From Lyophyllum atratum (taxonomy: Eukaryota > Basidiomycota > Agaricomycetes > Agaricales > Lyophyllaceae), in the NCBI GenBank assembly GCA_014905825.1, contig JACGCN010000002.1, forward strand, positions 1,674,001 through 1,738,000: a DNA stretch of 64,000 bases, given 5' to 3'. Of this stretch, positions 11,441 to 24,574 are shown in pieces. The stretch's first letter is position 1. The number at the start of each line of letters is the position of its first letter. Position numbers and translations under genes: made by a program. The notes beneath the pieces were generated by a model, which was given only the letters and a program-made list of their open reading frames with translations, was not told where the DNA came from and did not search any database.

Positions 11441-13367
11441 ATGATTCGCAACCGTCAACTCGAACGCCTTCACTTCTCATGCTCCTGCGCACTCCGAAAC
11501 TGTGCGACTGCCTCCGCAAGGACGTCTCGCGGAGCTCCTGATGCCACAGTGGACGCGCAGCGTCTCCCTCGATATCTTAGACGAGAGTCTGCCCACCCAC
11601 AGCGAACACCTAGTTTTGTTCCCCGGAGGCAGGAAGAAGAACCCTCCTCATCCAGGAAGGTTTTCCGTTCCCGCCACTTTGATCCCTCGCTGGAGCAGGC
11701 TTCCAAGCCGCCAACGCGTCTCTTGGAACCACACATCCTTTCATTCAGGCTGAAAACGCTATGTGATACCAACAAGCTTGATGAAGCTGTGTCAATGCTG
11801 AAGAACGCTCCGCGGGATGCTCAGAATACACAAGTCTGGAATACGTTGATATGGGAGTGCATGAAGTCCAAACGTTTCACACTGGGTTATCAGCTTTACA
11901 CCGATGTGCGTCTTCTCAATAACTGTCTTCCGGCTTGCGTATGTGTATTGAAACTCGTAGTAACAGATGAAGCGACGCGGATTTAGTCCCACGGCAAGAA
12001 CCTTCCAAACCATGTTTACGGGCCTCTCCAAAATTGAAGACTGGACAACTCATACAAAGCAGCTTGCGAACGCTCGTTCCATCTACGAAGCCTTCCAACG
12101 CCACATGGCTTCCATCAAGAGGCACGATCCTGATAGCCCAGAACTCAGCTCACGACCTCTTACTGGCTATATTAAAGTACTCGGCGACAACGAGCACTAT
12201 CAGGAAATTTTCGACGTCTATTACGCCCTTCCCTCAGAAGGGCCAGGTGCCCCCAACGAACTCGTATACACAGCAATGTTTCAAGCACTGGCGTCGACAC
12301 CGAGTCCCTGGGGCTCTCCGGCAACCCATCCTCAAAACGCTGCCAATGCAAAGCTTCTTTGGACCCAGATGCAAAAGGCTTTGCAGAAATCCCCCTCATT
12401 TCCTGTAGACATGTACGTCGTCACTTCCGCCGTGGCAGCCCTCTCCCGCGGTCACAAACCAGAGTTCGACCTCGCGTTCGCCATCGTACGAGAATATTAC
12501 GGCCTCGTAGCACCCGGGGACCCACCTTCTAAAGGCAGCCTCCCACTGTCACAGCAAGCATTGGACGTCATTCTGAAACTGTGCAACACCAGCCAGAATT
12601 ATGCACTTTGCGCGCATTTCTTCCAACAGGTGAAGCGTCGGCCCGAAGCCCTTGGCGGGGTAAAGCTGCTTGACCATGGGCATCTCAACGAGGTTCTCAA
12701 AGCACGTACTGCATCGCCTGAGGGCGGTGCAGCGTACTCCTGTTTGGAAACCCTCGAGTGGATGTTACGCGAGGAGATTGTTGGGCGCAACGGCTTCAAG
12801 ATCAGGCCCAACACCGTGTCTTACAACCTCGTGCTAACCGCCTGCTGGAGGGATGGAGACTGGAAGTCCGCAACGCGGGTGTTCGACCTTATGACTGGGT
12901 ATCATTCACACGACTTCATGGACGGTTCTGTGTCGCGCTCTCCAAGACGCGATGAAAGGGGTGCGGGGCGAAACTTGGACCCCCATGCGGAGACATTGTC
13001 TTCCCTCCTTCGCACCGCGCTAGCCAGCCGTGACCGCGCAAACGTGCGACAATGCTTACGCATCCTCGAGTTCCTTCGAGTGGACCGATTGTTCGCAATG
13101 GATACGTCAGGTTCCAACAAGGGGGCGAAGGCCAAAATGTTTTTCACCTCAAAGTTAGCCTCGACGGTTGTTGAAGCAATTCAATACGTCAAAGGTCCCG
13201 ATTCGCCAGAGTTAGGGAGGTGGAGGCGGCTGGCCGATATCGCAGGTCTGGCTGAGAGAAGGGCGCAGGGACAGAAATCAGACTTCATTCCCACTTCGAT
13301 AACAAAGGAGAGGCCTCGGGAGGGAAAGGCTCAATTGACACCGTACGAAAGTGTGCTACGTCGATAG
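11441..13367 (+). CDS. Pentatricopeptide repeat (PPR) protein, probably mitochondrial
   Basis: One intron (11906-11966, GTGCGT...AACAG) splits the gene. The second exon is a long open frame to the stop at 13365-13367. The start at 11441 gives a basic, Ser/Arg-rich N-terminus (MIRNRQLERLHFSCSCALRN) consistent with a mitochondrial presequence; an upstream in-frame ATG at 11348 would add 31 residues. Helical repeats follow PPR spacing: VWNTLIWECMKSKRFTLGYQ, then across the intron LYTDMKRRGFSPTARTFQTM, ELVYTAMFQALAST and NTVSYNLVLTACWRDGDWKS with VFDLMTG. Fungal PPR proteins bind organellar RNA for processing, stability or translation. The exact target is unknown. No frame breaks were seen. Confidence 0.8.
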
Positions 13368-13636
13368 TGATCAGTATATAATCGACCTGTGCCTATTATC
13401 CACCGTTAAAAGGTCCATGCTACGCTAATGTGTAAGTGACGTGAGTTAGCCATAAAGAGAGTCGGGGACGGGGGTCCAGTGAGTTAAGCAAAGGGGTGGA
13501 ATTAGATGCGGAACTGTCCATGGGAATCGATAGCACGACAAATGACAAACACCGGGCGCGGCCAGCTATCCGTCGATGGGATATAGGATATACACTACAG
13601 TGGCTGGGAGAGAGACGTCGAAGTTCGTTAGGCACA

Positions 13637-15836
13637 TTAGGCCATTGACTTGGGCCTGTCACCAGGCCTCAATGTACCCTCCTTAAGGTGGTGGAAGGCG
13701 GGTGAGGGTGGGACGAATGTGTCTTCCGTTAACGCCATGGACACTGGCTCATAAATATGAGGTTGTGGAGGAGGGAGACCCGAACCAGCAACATAGCTAT
13801 GTCTAGGATTCATCGGCATGGGGCTCATCCTCCCAGGAGCAGCCCTTGCCCGCACCCGCGCCGACGGCTGGCGTCTCCGGCAATATATGACTGTGCCTGC
13901 AATGGCGAGAACGATGAGGATGAGAGCGTTGAGAGCAACGACACCCAACATCGCAGGAAGGTATCGCCCAATTCTTTCCAGAGAGGATGAAATGTCTTGC
14001 GAGATGTTGAAGGAGGGCATTGCAGCTGCACCATCGAGGCCTTGATAGGTGATGTTGGTCTTGGCCTGGCCACCGCGGGCTTGATGGAAATCGAGGGATG
14101 CTTCATCTGGGTCGACGATAGGCAGCAACTTCATGTATGGGTTGCCCATCTTGCCAGACTCATCGAAGTCACCAAAGTCGTAAATGGAGTAAACAGAGCG
14201 GAGGAAGTTGTCACCAACGAGCCAGTCGCTGCGTTATTGATTAAAGGCTTGATAAGACAGAACATGTGCAGGACTTACAAATCCCCATCGGCAACGGTAA
14301 CGAGTTGTGGAACGAATGAACCGACACAGACATTGTTGTTCGTAAGCCCGGAAGGTGTTACATCCAAAGGATGGATAGGATAGACTTGGCCCCTAGACGA
14401 TGATTGAGAAACTGTATGATTCTGAGCCACGAATGACTGACCCGATTTGCAGAGCCACATTGACTTCGTAGTCACAAGGGACAATCCACTGACCTATCCT
14501 GGCTTCGTATTTTGCCCCAGGGATACTGCCATAGATCGCATCACAGATAGCCTTCGGGGCATAGCTTATCGGCAGGTCAGGGCAATGTTTATGACAGGAT
14601 GGTGTCACTCACGTAAATGAAGAACCGCTGTCCAGGAGGACGACAGCTTTATTGCTGGGAGCGCCGACAACAGATGTTGTTGGGAGGACGATGGTGTTAT
14701 TGCTATTATTTACTATCACGGCGTCAAGTAGGACGTTCCATCGGTTAGGTGAATTGACAGGCCAGGTGGGAATTGCTGTCCGGTTAGCAACCTCGGCATA
14801 TTGGGGTTCGTATTCACCTAAACCACGGTTATATTCTTGCCATCGAACTGAAGGACAAAACACCAACCGATTGAGAAGCTGCCTTCAACCTCATCCCCAG
14901 CCTCCGTGCTCCGCTGGAGCGCGAAAGAAAGAAAATTTGGCTCTGTTGGATTGGCTGCGAACATGTTGTAAAGCAGGCTCCGTCCTGCTGAGGAGCTGGA
15001 GTGATTCGCATAGGCATCAATGGTGGAAAGCGAAGTGAATCCCAGCCCGACAATGCCATTTGCGCCATATCCCAGAGCCCCGTTTTGCGCAGTAGATACG
15101 TCTAGAAACGCTTGAGAAGAGATGGAGAGACTTGAAAAATGTCGATGAGTTGCGTGCTTATATATGAGATATACGACCTACTTGGCAAATTCCACGGGTG
15201 CAGATGAAACGTTGCCAGAAGCCCAACCTATGGCATACTAGCGATGGAGCCATGTCAATGTTGACAGAGTATTGCAGAGAACCACATACGGTTAGATTAA
15301 GGTACTCGCTCTACAGCAGAATTGTGTGAATGATGAATGGCAAAGGAAAGTAAAAGGACCCACGGTCGGTTGAGAGCCGGGTATAGGAAAGACGGGGCCT
15401 TTGATCCAAAGGTCGGATGAACCGGTATCAAGTTGGACAGGGTAGACTGCTCTGGGCTTAGTGCAAAAAGAAGTCGAAGAAGCTAAAAACTTACCGGTGC
15501 CTCCTACGGATATCTTCGAGCTTATGCTTCAGCATTCACCTAAAGGATACAGAAACGCCATCCTTACATCGGCTATATAGATCAAATCCTGCACAGTACT
15601 TTGGAAGAGTTACAGCGAGTCCATCAACACTCTTAAAAGGAACTTGGAACGCACTTCAAGTCAAGGGCATTATCGTCTGTCGTTGCAAGGACCGAAAGCT
15701 GTGTATCTGAAGCACTATTTCCTACAGCTCTCCGGTTGAATGTTGATTGGTGCTTGACTTGCTTGAAGGAGGTCCTATACGCTGATGTGGTGACAGCCGC
15801 CAAGCCCAGCGCCAACGGTATGGCGTGGAATTTCAT
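13637..15836 (-). CDS. Pepsin-like aspartic protease with C-terminal membrane anchor
   Basis: Read on the minus strand from 15836: MKFHAIPLALGLAAVTTSAY is a signal peptide. The first catalytic motif, VYPVQLDTGSSDLWI, lies near 15405-15440. NGIVGLGFTSLSTIDAYANH follows near 15000-15060. The second catalytic motif, VVLLDSGSSFT, is near 14610-14650. After the catalytic domain (DWLVGDNFLRSVYSIYDFG) come about 50 residues and a transmembrane helix (LGVVALNALILIVLAIAG) followed by CRRRQ. A Pro/Arg-rich cytosolic tail ends at 13637. The domain order is that of a cell-surface or vacuolar membrane-anchored A1 peptidase. There are many short introns, and the join between exon 1 and the DLIYIADV exon (near 15590-15645) is not clean. 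Confidence 0.85.
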
Positions 15837-16450
15837 GAGGAAAGCCTTGCGCGCAATAGAGGCTAATAGAGACCGGAGGTAAAGAACGTCTGAGGCAAAG
15901 GAAGGAGGGGCGAAACCAAGAAGTTCCAACAGATGGAAGTTCTGTTGCAGGAAGCCCTTGTTTGTTGCTACTGTGTGATCCAAATCACTCAATGACCCAT
16001 CAGCAACCGCGCAGGTTATTGTTTACATTGCATCTGGGCCTCGCAATGGGATGAAACAGCATTTTCAGAGACACTCTGGGTATGTACACGAACAGTCACT
16101 GACTTCAGGGCCAGCAGGAAGCTGCGGCCCTATGCCTAAGCTGGGGCACGTAACCCGTAAACCGAACCACCTTCATTACGGAGTTTGTATAGTTCGGGAA
16201 TAAACTAGCTACAGTCGATGTTGCCTGCATCGTCGTAGACATAGAGCTGCGAGTAAGAGGTCCTCTTACCAGCGGTCGGGCTGCGCCTGGTCGGCGTTGG
16301 ACGGAGCAGTTGAATTGCTTACTAATAAATTAGCACGATCGGCAACTTGGGGATAATGGTCGGCTTTAAATAGGCGTAACCGGAACTTGGTTCCGAGTCT
16401 GGGGAAATCCTCGTTCACACATCCTACCAACATCCTACACCTATACCACC
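15837..16450. other. Divergent promoter region
   Basis: About 610 bp between the protease start and the transhydrogenase start. The only recognisable element is a TATA-like TTTAAATAG near 16374-16382, about 70 bp before the plus-strand start codon. No gene is supported here. Confidence 0.4.
16373..16382 (+). promoter_or_regulatory. TATA-like element upstream of the transhydrogenase gene
   Basis: CTTTAAATAG lies about 70 bp upstream of the ATG at 16451, at a plausible distance for a core promoter with a short 5' UTR. Assignment is by sequence and position only. Confidence 0.35.
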
Positions 16451-18565
16451 ATGGCTGCCTCCAGGAGCACGATTTTTCGTCTCATCAATGCGAGCCAGCA
16501 CACTGCTTGTCCATGCCATGGCCCTTCTCACTCTCATTCCCACCCGGGCCAACTTAATGCTCTCAACCAACTAAGGACCTTTGCTACCCCTGTTAATGCT
16601 GTAGAGAAGGAATACGCGTTTGAGGTAGCGTAGCATCCCTGCAGTCGTACCTTGAGCTGTGTGTTGATATGTGCGTCAGGTCGCTGCTTCAAACTTGAGA
16701 TTTGGAGACGGTGTCACGGCAGAAGTCGGAATGGACCTAAAGAATATGAAAGCGCGTAAGGTGTGCCTCATCTCTCCAGTTGCAGCACACTGTCCACTTG
16801 TTGACTCCCTGTAGGTCGGCGTCTTTACTGATCCCAATGTAGCCAAATTACACGCAATGAAGACTGTGGGACCGATATTTTGTTCTTAGAAGACGAGCTA
16901 ACTTTCCTTCCCAGGCCATTGCCTCTCTTGAGGCACAGTCGGACCTTCCCTTTGAGGTGTTTGATCAAGTCGTTGCAGAGCCCACTGAAGATAGTTGGCG
17001 CACGGCTATTGCCTGGGCCAGGAAACATGACTTCAGTCATATTTTGGCGTATGCAGAAATTCACAACCACTTTGTGCATTGTCTTACTGCATCTTTCACA
17101 GCGTTGGAGGGGGAAGTGTCATTGACACAGCGAAGGCCGCCAACTTGTGCGCGAGCACGTATCAACATCATTCTTCATAGTCTCACTGCATTTACAGGTT
17201 CTCCGTCTATAAAGAAGCAGACCTCATGGATTTCATCAATGCCCCTGTCGGGAAGGGCTTGCCAATAACTCAAACTCTCCTACCCCTAATCGCGGTCCCC
17301 ACGACTGCGGGAACAGGTTCAGAAACTACGGGAACTGCTATTCTAGACATTACATCACGATCATTCAAGACAGGCATCGCGAACCGTGCAATGAAACCTA
17401 TTCTGGGTATCGTTGTAAGTCCTAACTCTAATCACTGGTCCATCTTCTACACAACTTCCGATAGGATACCTACAACACTGAATCGTGCCCAACTGCGGTA
17501 CACATCAGTGCCGGGCTGGACGTCTTATTCCACAGTATGGAAAGTTACACTGCGATTCCGTACGTATGTTATCGAAGTATGAGCGATGGGCCTAAACTTT
17601 CTATAAAGATACACTGAGCGTACTCCCCGTCCTGCCAACCCTATATTGAGGCCGGCGTATCAGGGAAGCAACCCAGTCGCTGACATATTCTCGCTCTGGG
17701 CACTTCGTACCACCGTGAAGTACCTGCCGCGCATCGCCAAAAACCGCGACGACACAGAAGCAAGAAGACAGATGCTGTATGTTATTTATCAGGCCCTGCA
17801 ACCGCTCTTCTGATACATACTACACCCACTTTAGCCTCGCGTCCTCCTTTGCTGGTATTGGATTCGGAAACGCCGGTGTCCACCTTTGCCATGGCATGAG
17901 CTATCCTGTTTGTTATATTCCTACATATTGTCCGTGTTCTCACTATTCTGACCATATTGTGTTAGATTTCTGGACTGAACAAGAAAGGACCGAAGTACAA
18001 GCACCCAGGATATGTCACTGACCTTCCTATAATCCCTCATGGTGTTAGGTAAGAGCAAGTAGTAAATCTACCTGTAGCACACTCTTATTATGTCCAACAG
18101 TGTAGCGTTGACAGGGCCTGCCGGTATATTTATTCCCTCAGTCATATTGTGCTAAATTGTGCTGACCCCGCTCCAGTGTTCCAATTCACAGCGCCCTCAT
18201 CACCTGACCGCCATCGTCAAGCCCTGGCCATCTTCACCAACACAAGTGACACTGACCCCTCGATAACCAGTATCCCAGATAGGGACATCGGCGCCCATTT
18301 ATACGAAGCGATTGCCCGCTTCCTCGATGGCCTCGGTGTTCCCCGTGGATTGAAAGCCGTCGGGTAAGCCAATATTACTACCAGCCTGCGCAGGAGACGT
18401 GTTAACCAGTTGACCAGATATACCACAAGCGATCTGGATAGGCTCGTCGAAGGAACTCTCCCTCAGAGACGCGTTTTAGACCTAGCTCCTGGAATTGGGG
18501 ACGTTGTTGGGTCTGATGGTAGGGAGCATCTTGCTAGGATTCTCGAACGATCAATGGAGTATTGA
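16451..18565 (+). CDS. ADHFE1: Hydroxyacid-oxoacid transhydrogenase (iron-type alcohol dehydrogenase family), mitochondrial
   Basis: The start at 16451 sits in CCACCATGG. The N-terminus (residues 1-40) is basic and Ser-rich as for mitochondrial import. Conserved blocks across many exons are LRFGDGVTAEVGMDLKN, AVGGGSVIDTAKAANL, LIAVPTTAGTGSETTG, IVDTYNTESCPTAVHISAG, GLDVLFHSMESYTAIPYTER and GIGFGNAGVHLCHGMSYPI. These include the nucleotide-binding GGGS and the His residues that bind the metal. The C-terminus reads LDLAPGIGDVVGSDGREHLA and stops at 18565. By family it couples oxidation of 4-hydroxybutyrate to reduction of 2-oxoglutarate without free cofactor. All exon joins keep frame. HIS6 follows on the same strand. 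Confidence 0.9.
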
Positions 18566-18831
18566 TCGAGCTGTGCTTGATGACGGAACGCTCGATACCA
18601 ATCTTTTATATTTGACGGTCTACCTATGTAGACCGAATGTACCATATCATGGATCCTCAACATCATTTTCACAATCATACCACAAATTTACATTGACATT
18701 GACAACTTCACCAGCGCGTTATCCCGTGATCGCGAAATTAAGGGCATGTCACTGCTGAAGAGTCCGATTTCCGACTTCCATTTACTTTCACGTTACTTTA
18801 GTTTCCATCCACTGTACCCGTCACGTAGGTC

Positions 18832-20039
18832 ATGCAAGCTACGCGGCGTAGTGTATTCCGGCCATGCATTGATTTGCATGATGGCCAGGTCAAGCAGATC
18901 GTTGGTGGAACTCTGTCCGATGCCTCACCCGAAACTCTCAAAACGAACTTTGTAGCAAGGTTCGCCGCCTTATTTCACCTACTCGTCGACGAGTCTTACA
19001 TCTTAGCGCTACTACTCAGCCAGTCTCCTGGTGACTTCGCGCGCCTGTACCGGGATAACCAACTCGAAGGCGGACATGTCATTAAACTCGGGCCGAGGAA
19101 TGATGTCGCTGCTCGTGAGGCCTTGCAGGCCTGGCCCGGCGGACTGCAGATCGGTGGCGGGATCAACGACCAAAATGCGCAGGAGTGGATTGACGCGGGG
19201 GCTAGCAAGGTTTTTACCTCACAATCCTGTTCGCCATGGCTCTAACAAGTTGCATTACAGGTGATCGTTACCTCGTACCTATTTCCTGATGCCAAATTCT
19301 CGCTGGAGCGACTGCAGAAGATATCTTCGGTAGTCGGGAAGGACAAACTCGTGGTCGATGTAAGGTAGGTGGGCCTATATTTTGCATCTATTTGACTCGG
19401 ACATGACAAGTCACGCACAGTTGCCGGCGAAGAGGAGATAAATGGCTCGTGGCAATGAACAAATGGCAGGATATCACAGATATGGAGGTATCTGAAGGTG
19501 CATTCGTCGCGGCATTTACTATCTAGAATAACAACTAACGGGACCGCTATATGGTAGATTCTCTTCGTCTGTTATCCGGATACTGCAGGTTGTCTCGTTG
19601 CTTCTTAATCATCTCAAACTCTGACATGACCCTTGAAGCGAATTCCTGATACATGCTGCCGACGTAGAAGGCCTCTGTCAAGGAATCGACGAGGCATTGG
19701 TCCAGAGTGAGTGGCGACTCAACAGCTCCCGCATCTCATCTCATCCGCTACAGAATTAGGTCAATGGGCTCATATACCAACGACGTACGCGGGCGGCGCG
19801 AAAGGTTACTATTCTTTTTGGCACCGCACCCATTCACTAACACGCCATAGACATTGGGGACCTCGATCTCGTGGACCGACTTTCTGGAGGTCGGGTAGAT
19901 CTTACATACGGAAGGTCCTCTTTCACAATGAACACTTGCCTTAGAATCCGGACTTACACATTCTTATAGCGCATTGGACATTTTCGGTGGTAGTCTGGTA
20001 AAATTCAAGAGTCTCGTTGAGAGAATGGGAAGTCCATAG
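18832..20039 (+). CDS. HIS6: HIS6, ProFAR isomerase (histidine biosynthesis)
   Basis: The start at 18832 gives [19 protein letters not shown], with the catalytic Asp of the HisA barrel in [16 protein letters not shown]. After an intron come [69 protein letters not shown] and [19 protein letters not shown]. It ends with [29 protein letters not shown] and a stop at 20037-20039. It catalyses the Amadori-type isomerisation of ProFAR to PRFAR, the fourth step of histidine synthesis. The eukaryotic HIS6 type has a longer interrupted barrel, as here. Introns are short, and no frame breaks were seen. Confidence 0.92.
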
Positions 20040-20336
20040 ATTAGATTAGATTAATGATTTGTGTATGTAATACTAGCATGTATGAGGGCGTGGGAACAAC
20101 GATACAGTTGCTGCAAATAAGGTTTGGGACACAAATCTGGATTGCTGAAGCCTGGTGATCGCTACGCACGACGCTCCTCAAGGTCAGTACTTTCCTGCTG
20201 CCCCTAAAATGCCGAAGGGTACTGGAGGCACTGGTTGATGTTGTCTACGTACCCTTTGCGACGTTGTTCTCGCTCATTGTGATCCCCCATTCTGACCACC
20301 ACTGCTTCCGCTTTATCTAGACCTCCCACCACCAAA

Positions 20337-20880
20337 ATGCCCGGCAAAGTCAAGGCCTACGAACTCCAATCCAAGTACGATTCCTTAATGCGCCAGGTTT
20401 CCAGGAGGAATCCTCGTCTGACATGCCCGAACTTAGGTCAAAAAATGACTTGTTCAAGCAGCTCCAGGAGCTGAAGACCGAACTCCTGACGCTGCGGGTA
20501 CAGAAGATTGCTGGAGGATCGGCATCGAAGCTTACGAAAATGTGAGCAAGGCCTGTCATTTTTATTAGCATTTGAAGCTTGACAGTCTTGTTAGCTCTGC
20601 TGTTCGCAAGTCGATTGCACGGGTCTTGACTGTGATGAACCAAAAGGCTCGCCAAAACCTCCGCGAGTACTACAAAGACAAGAAATACCTCCCTCTTGAT
20701 CTCCGGGCGAAGAAGACACGGGCAATCAGACGGCGTTTGACAAAGGTGTGTAATGATATTCGAATGCTTTTTGTTGTCAATTAAGACCTGTCTTTGCAGC
20801 ACGAGGAGTCGCTCAAGACCCTCAAGCAACGGAAGAAGGAGGCCAACTTCCCTGTGAGGAAGTACGCTGTGAAGGCATGA
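20337..20880 (+). CDS. RPL35: Cytosolic 60S ribosomal protein L35 (uL29)
   Basis: The start at 20337 gives [13 protein letters not shown]. After the first intron, [20 protein letters not shown] and [14 protein letters not shown] are followed, across a second intron, by [20 protein letters not shown]. Next come [20 protein letters not shown] and AIRRRLTK. The last exon, [20 protein letters not shown] with KYAVKA, stops at 20880. Length (about 120 residues) and the helical hairpin core match the family. uL29 lines the exit tunnel and contacts nascent-chain factors. The early first intron is typical of ribosomal protein genes. A polypyrimidine stretch (CTTCCGCTTT) lies just upstream. Confidence 0.93.
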
Positions 20881-21450
20881 GCAAGTCGGCATTAGTGCAC
20901 GCAGGAGCGAGACGCGTCCATGCTGGAGCTCTTTTTTACCATCTTTGTTTTCTGTATGCCGCATTAATCGACCTATATGCTCATGCTACATATGCTGCTA
21001 TCACACAATCATGTTCCCTAGACTAAGGATGAGTAAAATCTACGAATGAGGCTCGGGCCAGACTCCCGTTGTTATCCTGATTTGGCCATGTGACATATGT
21101 TCACTCCCTTTCGTCATTGCCTTGAGCAGCCCCAAGTACCTAAGTAGACCGAACGAGCATCATTCTTGTCCCTTCTTCGTCGTCGTCCCACATCCCCGAC
21201 GATTCTTTTGCCGTTGACCCTCGCCAACCTCGGCCCCGCGGTGCACCAGTCGCCATCACGAGGTCCGGTAACCGCCCACAACATTCCGCCTGATCAGCTT
21301 CGAATCCCAGAGCGTCACTCTGCGTTTTCTCCGTCGACGTAGCCTAGGCTTGAACGCTTGTCCTGCTCCGGGCCCAGCGCCGACATTCTCGCTGCTCTCG
21401 GTGTCCTGTTTCGCTGACTCTTCCTACGACCTGTGACGATCTAACGAATC
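20881..21450. other. Intergenic region with promoter of the kinase gene
   Basis: About 570 bp. The second half is GC-rich and pyrimidine-rich, as in promoter and 5' UTR sequence before an ATG directly followed by a splice donor (ATG GTGAGT at 21451). No coding frame with family similarity was seen. Confidence 0.35.
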
Positions 21451-23861
21451 ATGGTGAGTCCAAGTCAAGTTGATCGTTGACAGGCTTTCTCGCTTCCCAT
21501 CTATGCATGAAGTGGGAAGTGAGAAAATCAGTGCATCACCTGTGTGCAATGTGTGGTGTTTGCACGTGTGTTTGAATCCTTCAATCAGCCATGAGGTCAG
21601 ACGTGAAGGCTGCTTCTTTTGAGCCTTGTCTCTCAAACCGTCATGTCGCGCCTCCGGAAACGAAGCGAATCTGACAATGTTCCCAAACTACAGCCGAAAG
21701 TACTTGCTCGCTCCCCCCCGCCCTCGCCTCAGGCTGAGTACAAGCCTCGACTCAAAGAGCCCTACCCAGTCCAAGCAACAATCCGGCCAGCCAATACACA
21801 CTATTAGAGAAACTCGGGACGGGAAGTTTTGGAACGGTGTACAAAGCCATGCATAACGAGACGAAACAAATTGTGGCTATCAAACAAATTGGTGAGTCCA
21901 ACCAGCCTGCGAGTTGATTCGTGATACTCACCCAACCCAGATCTTGAGGATTCAGACGATGACATCTCTGAGATTCAACAGGAAATTGCAAGCCTGGCAC
22001 AGTGTGATTCCGAGTATGTGACCCGATATTACGGGTCATTCGTCGTATCATACAAGCTGTGGATTGTCATGGAATACCTCGCAGGCGGGTCGTGCTTAGA
22101 TCTTTTGAAGCCAGGTATCTTTACCGAGGCGCATATTGCGGTGGTATGTCGCGAACTCCTTCTAGGCCTTGACTACCTCCACACCGAAGGCACCATCCAT
22201 CGCGACATCAAAGCAGCCAATGTCCTCCTTTCCTCCTCTGGAAAAGTGAAGCTGGCAGATTTTGGAGTCGCTGCTCAACTTACAAACACTCTACGGCATA
22301 CTTTTGTTGGCACTCCTTTCTGGATGGCGCCGGAGGTCATCCGTCAGGCAGGATACGATGCGAAGGCAGATATGTGGAGTCTAGGTATCACAGCTATCGA
22401 GATGGCGAAGGGTGAACCGCCTTTGGCGGAATATCACCCAATGCGTGTCCTTTTCCTTATACCAAAGGCCAAGCCTACCGACCTTGGAAGGAGCTTTCTC
22501 AGCATCGTTCAAGGACTTCGTTGCTCAGTGCTTGACAAAGGATCCAAGTGCTGTAAGTTCTTCACTCCGTTTTAGTCTGCCTCTCTAACAGCACCTGCAC
22601 AGAGACCGAGTGCCAATGAACTGCTTCAACATCGCTTTATTCGAGGCGCACGAAAGACATCCTACCTGACGGAGCTCATTGAGCGTTATCAGGACTATCG
22701 TGCTCGCTCTCCAGCCAAAGGAGCACAGATGTACCAGGCGTCCGTCAGGAACAGTCAGGCGTGGGATACCATGCGAAGCGACTGGAACTTTGACACCATA
22801 AAGTCATCTGCCATGGGGACTTTCCGTACTATGGCAAAAGACCTAGAAATGCCCGTGGATATGATACCTGACGAGGACGAAATGTCAGACGAAGAGGGAC
22901 ATGGTTCAATTGACACTGGTGGAGCAACTAAGGGTAGCGATCCCCTGGTTGGTGGTGGGCTTGGAGTGAATCTCCATGCAGCTCATTCCACTGTTATAAT
23001 CAAATCGCCACATACTCCCTCATTTGAGAAAGGGATACCCGAGCTCCTAGCCTCTGAAGGTGATTCACCTGACGAGACGCCATCCGGCAGCCCTACGACT
23101 CCTCCAAATGATCTTGGTGCCCCTCCAGCTTACACCGGATCAATACGTTCAAGTCGACGTGCATCATATTCGGCTAGAATGTCTGCTAACGGTGCCGGGA
23201 CGGTCTTAAGAGAGGTGGACATCGGCAGTGGGGTGGACACAATACGACCTGTCAAGAAAGTCGATCCTGTTGGATCATTGCGGCTCTCTGCTGAGTTTGT
23301 GGGGAGCATGCGGCGGGAAGGGAGCGGGACCTCACCGACGTCAACAGCAACTCACAGACGGGGAGTGAGCGAGGTTGCGAAAGCAGGAAGGCTGTAGTTG
23401 ATGAAGTTGTGCTCCTATCCTAAAGAATGTTAGTAAAATTTCGTTGTTGTTTTTATGTGCTGATCCTCTCATACAGGCAATTCGGGATGACATGGACGCG
23501 CGCGAGATCGAATCACTTAGTATGCTGTCTAGGGGCTTCCTTGAACTCAAGGAAGCGAATCCGAACTCGCCTACAACGTTATTCTCGACATCCTGTCAGG
23601 AATAAATGAGTAGGTCTTCCCTCAACATTACTGAATTCTGCTAACCAGTTCTCACCCTTTAGAAATCAGGCTATCGCCAACACTGTCCAGACCACCCGTA
23701 GCCTCTTCCCGCACAAGCGAATAATTCGTAAGAGCGAGATGACTGCTCGGGGGCTTGTCGTAACTGAGGTACAAGAGGACATCTCTGGGCTTCCGTCGAC
23801 TTCAAATCCAGGGCGCGCAGTATCGCCCTCCTCCGCAGTCGATCGCCTCCGTCAAGAGTGA
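21451..23861 (+). CDS. Ste20-type protein kinase (GCK-III/MST subgroup)
   Basis: The kinase domain begins near 21790 with [20 protein letters not shown] and [17 protein letters not shown], then [16 protein letters not shown]. It continues with [49 protein letters not shown] and [31 protein letters not shown] and the APE signature with [11 protein letters not shown] mark an active germinal-centre kinase. A long Ser/Pro-rich linker and a conserved helical C-terminus ([32 protein letters not shown]) end at 23861. Such kinases act in polarity, septation and hyphal morphogenesis. Several one-base frame breaks are needed: extra base about 22477 (KAKPPTLEGAF), missing bases about 23388, 23414 and 23563, and one unresolved near 21770. 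The start at 21451, with a donor right after ATG, is tentative. Confidence 0.85.
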
Positions 23862-24574
23862 CGATTCTACGGCTACACCGGCAAAGAAGTCACCAATCGC
23901 CGAACTCCTGTACTTACGATGGCTGGAAGGACTGAAGATCAAGTGGCCGAGCTTGATGTGAACTGCCCCCGAAAACGCAGAATCCTGTTCATCCTCATTC
24001 GTCTCTTCGTATCATACCTCAACCGTCGTCTACGTCGACCGCGCTCTTTGCTCAGCACCCCGAAATATTAATGGTATCTAACAAGACTCGTAGCTTTTTT
24101 ATTTCGCGTCGCCCCCATAACCTTTTTCGCGTGCACTTGTACATTTTCACTGTGCATATACCCCGTCATTATGACCCCTCACGACACTGTTATGGCAAAC
24201 TAATACTTACGACGACCCCTCCACGATCACGACCCGTATATACGCCACATACCCCTTTCGCTTTGCCCTGCTGATCTTCCTCTCCATGTTGTTGCACACT
24301 GACCACTTATCTTTATATCCACGGCGATACTCTGGCGCTACCCCACTGCACACACCTTAAATAGCATATGACATAGGTGATTTCGGGAATATGTTTGCAA
24401 CGAAATGAATCCAAGAGAACATAAAAATTTAAAATGTGCATTGTTCTTAACGTAGCTTAATGTGTTACGTGTAGAAAAGCGTACGAAATCAAGTTGGGGA
24501 TGTTACGGATAGACCTATGCTCAACACGGGACTGATACAAAATTTGAAGGACCTTTGGACGTAGTAAAGCGTAT
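23862..24574. other. Convergent intergenic region
   Basis: About 700 bp between the ends of the kinase gene (+) and the secreted protein gene (-). It is increasingly AT-rich from 24360 and looks like two 3' UTRs facing each other. No gene or RNA was recognised. Confidence 0.4.
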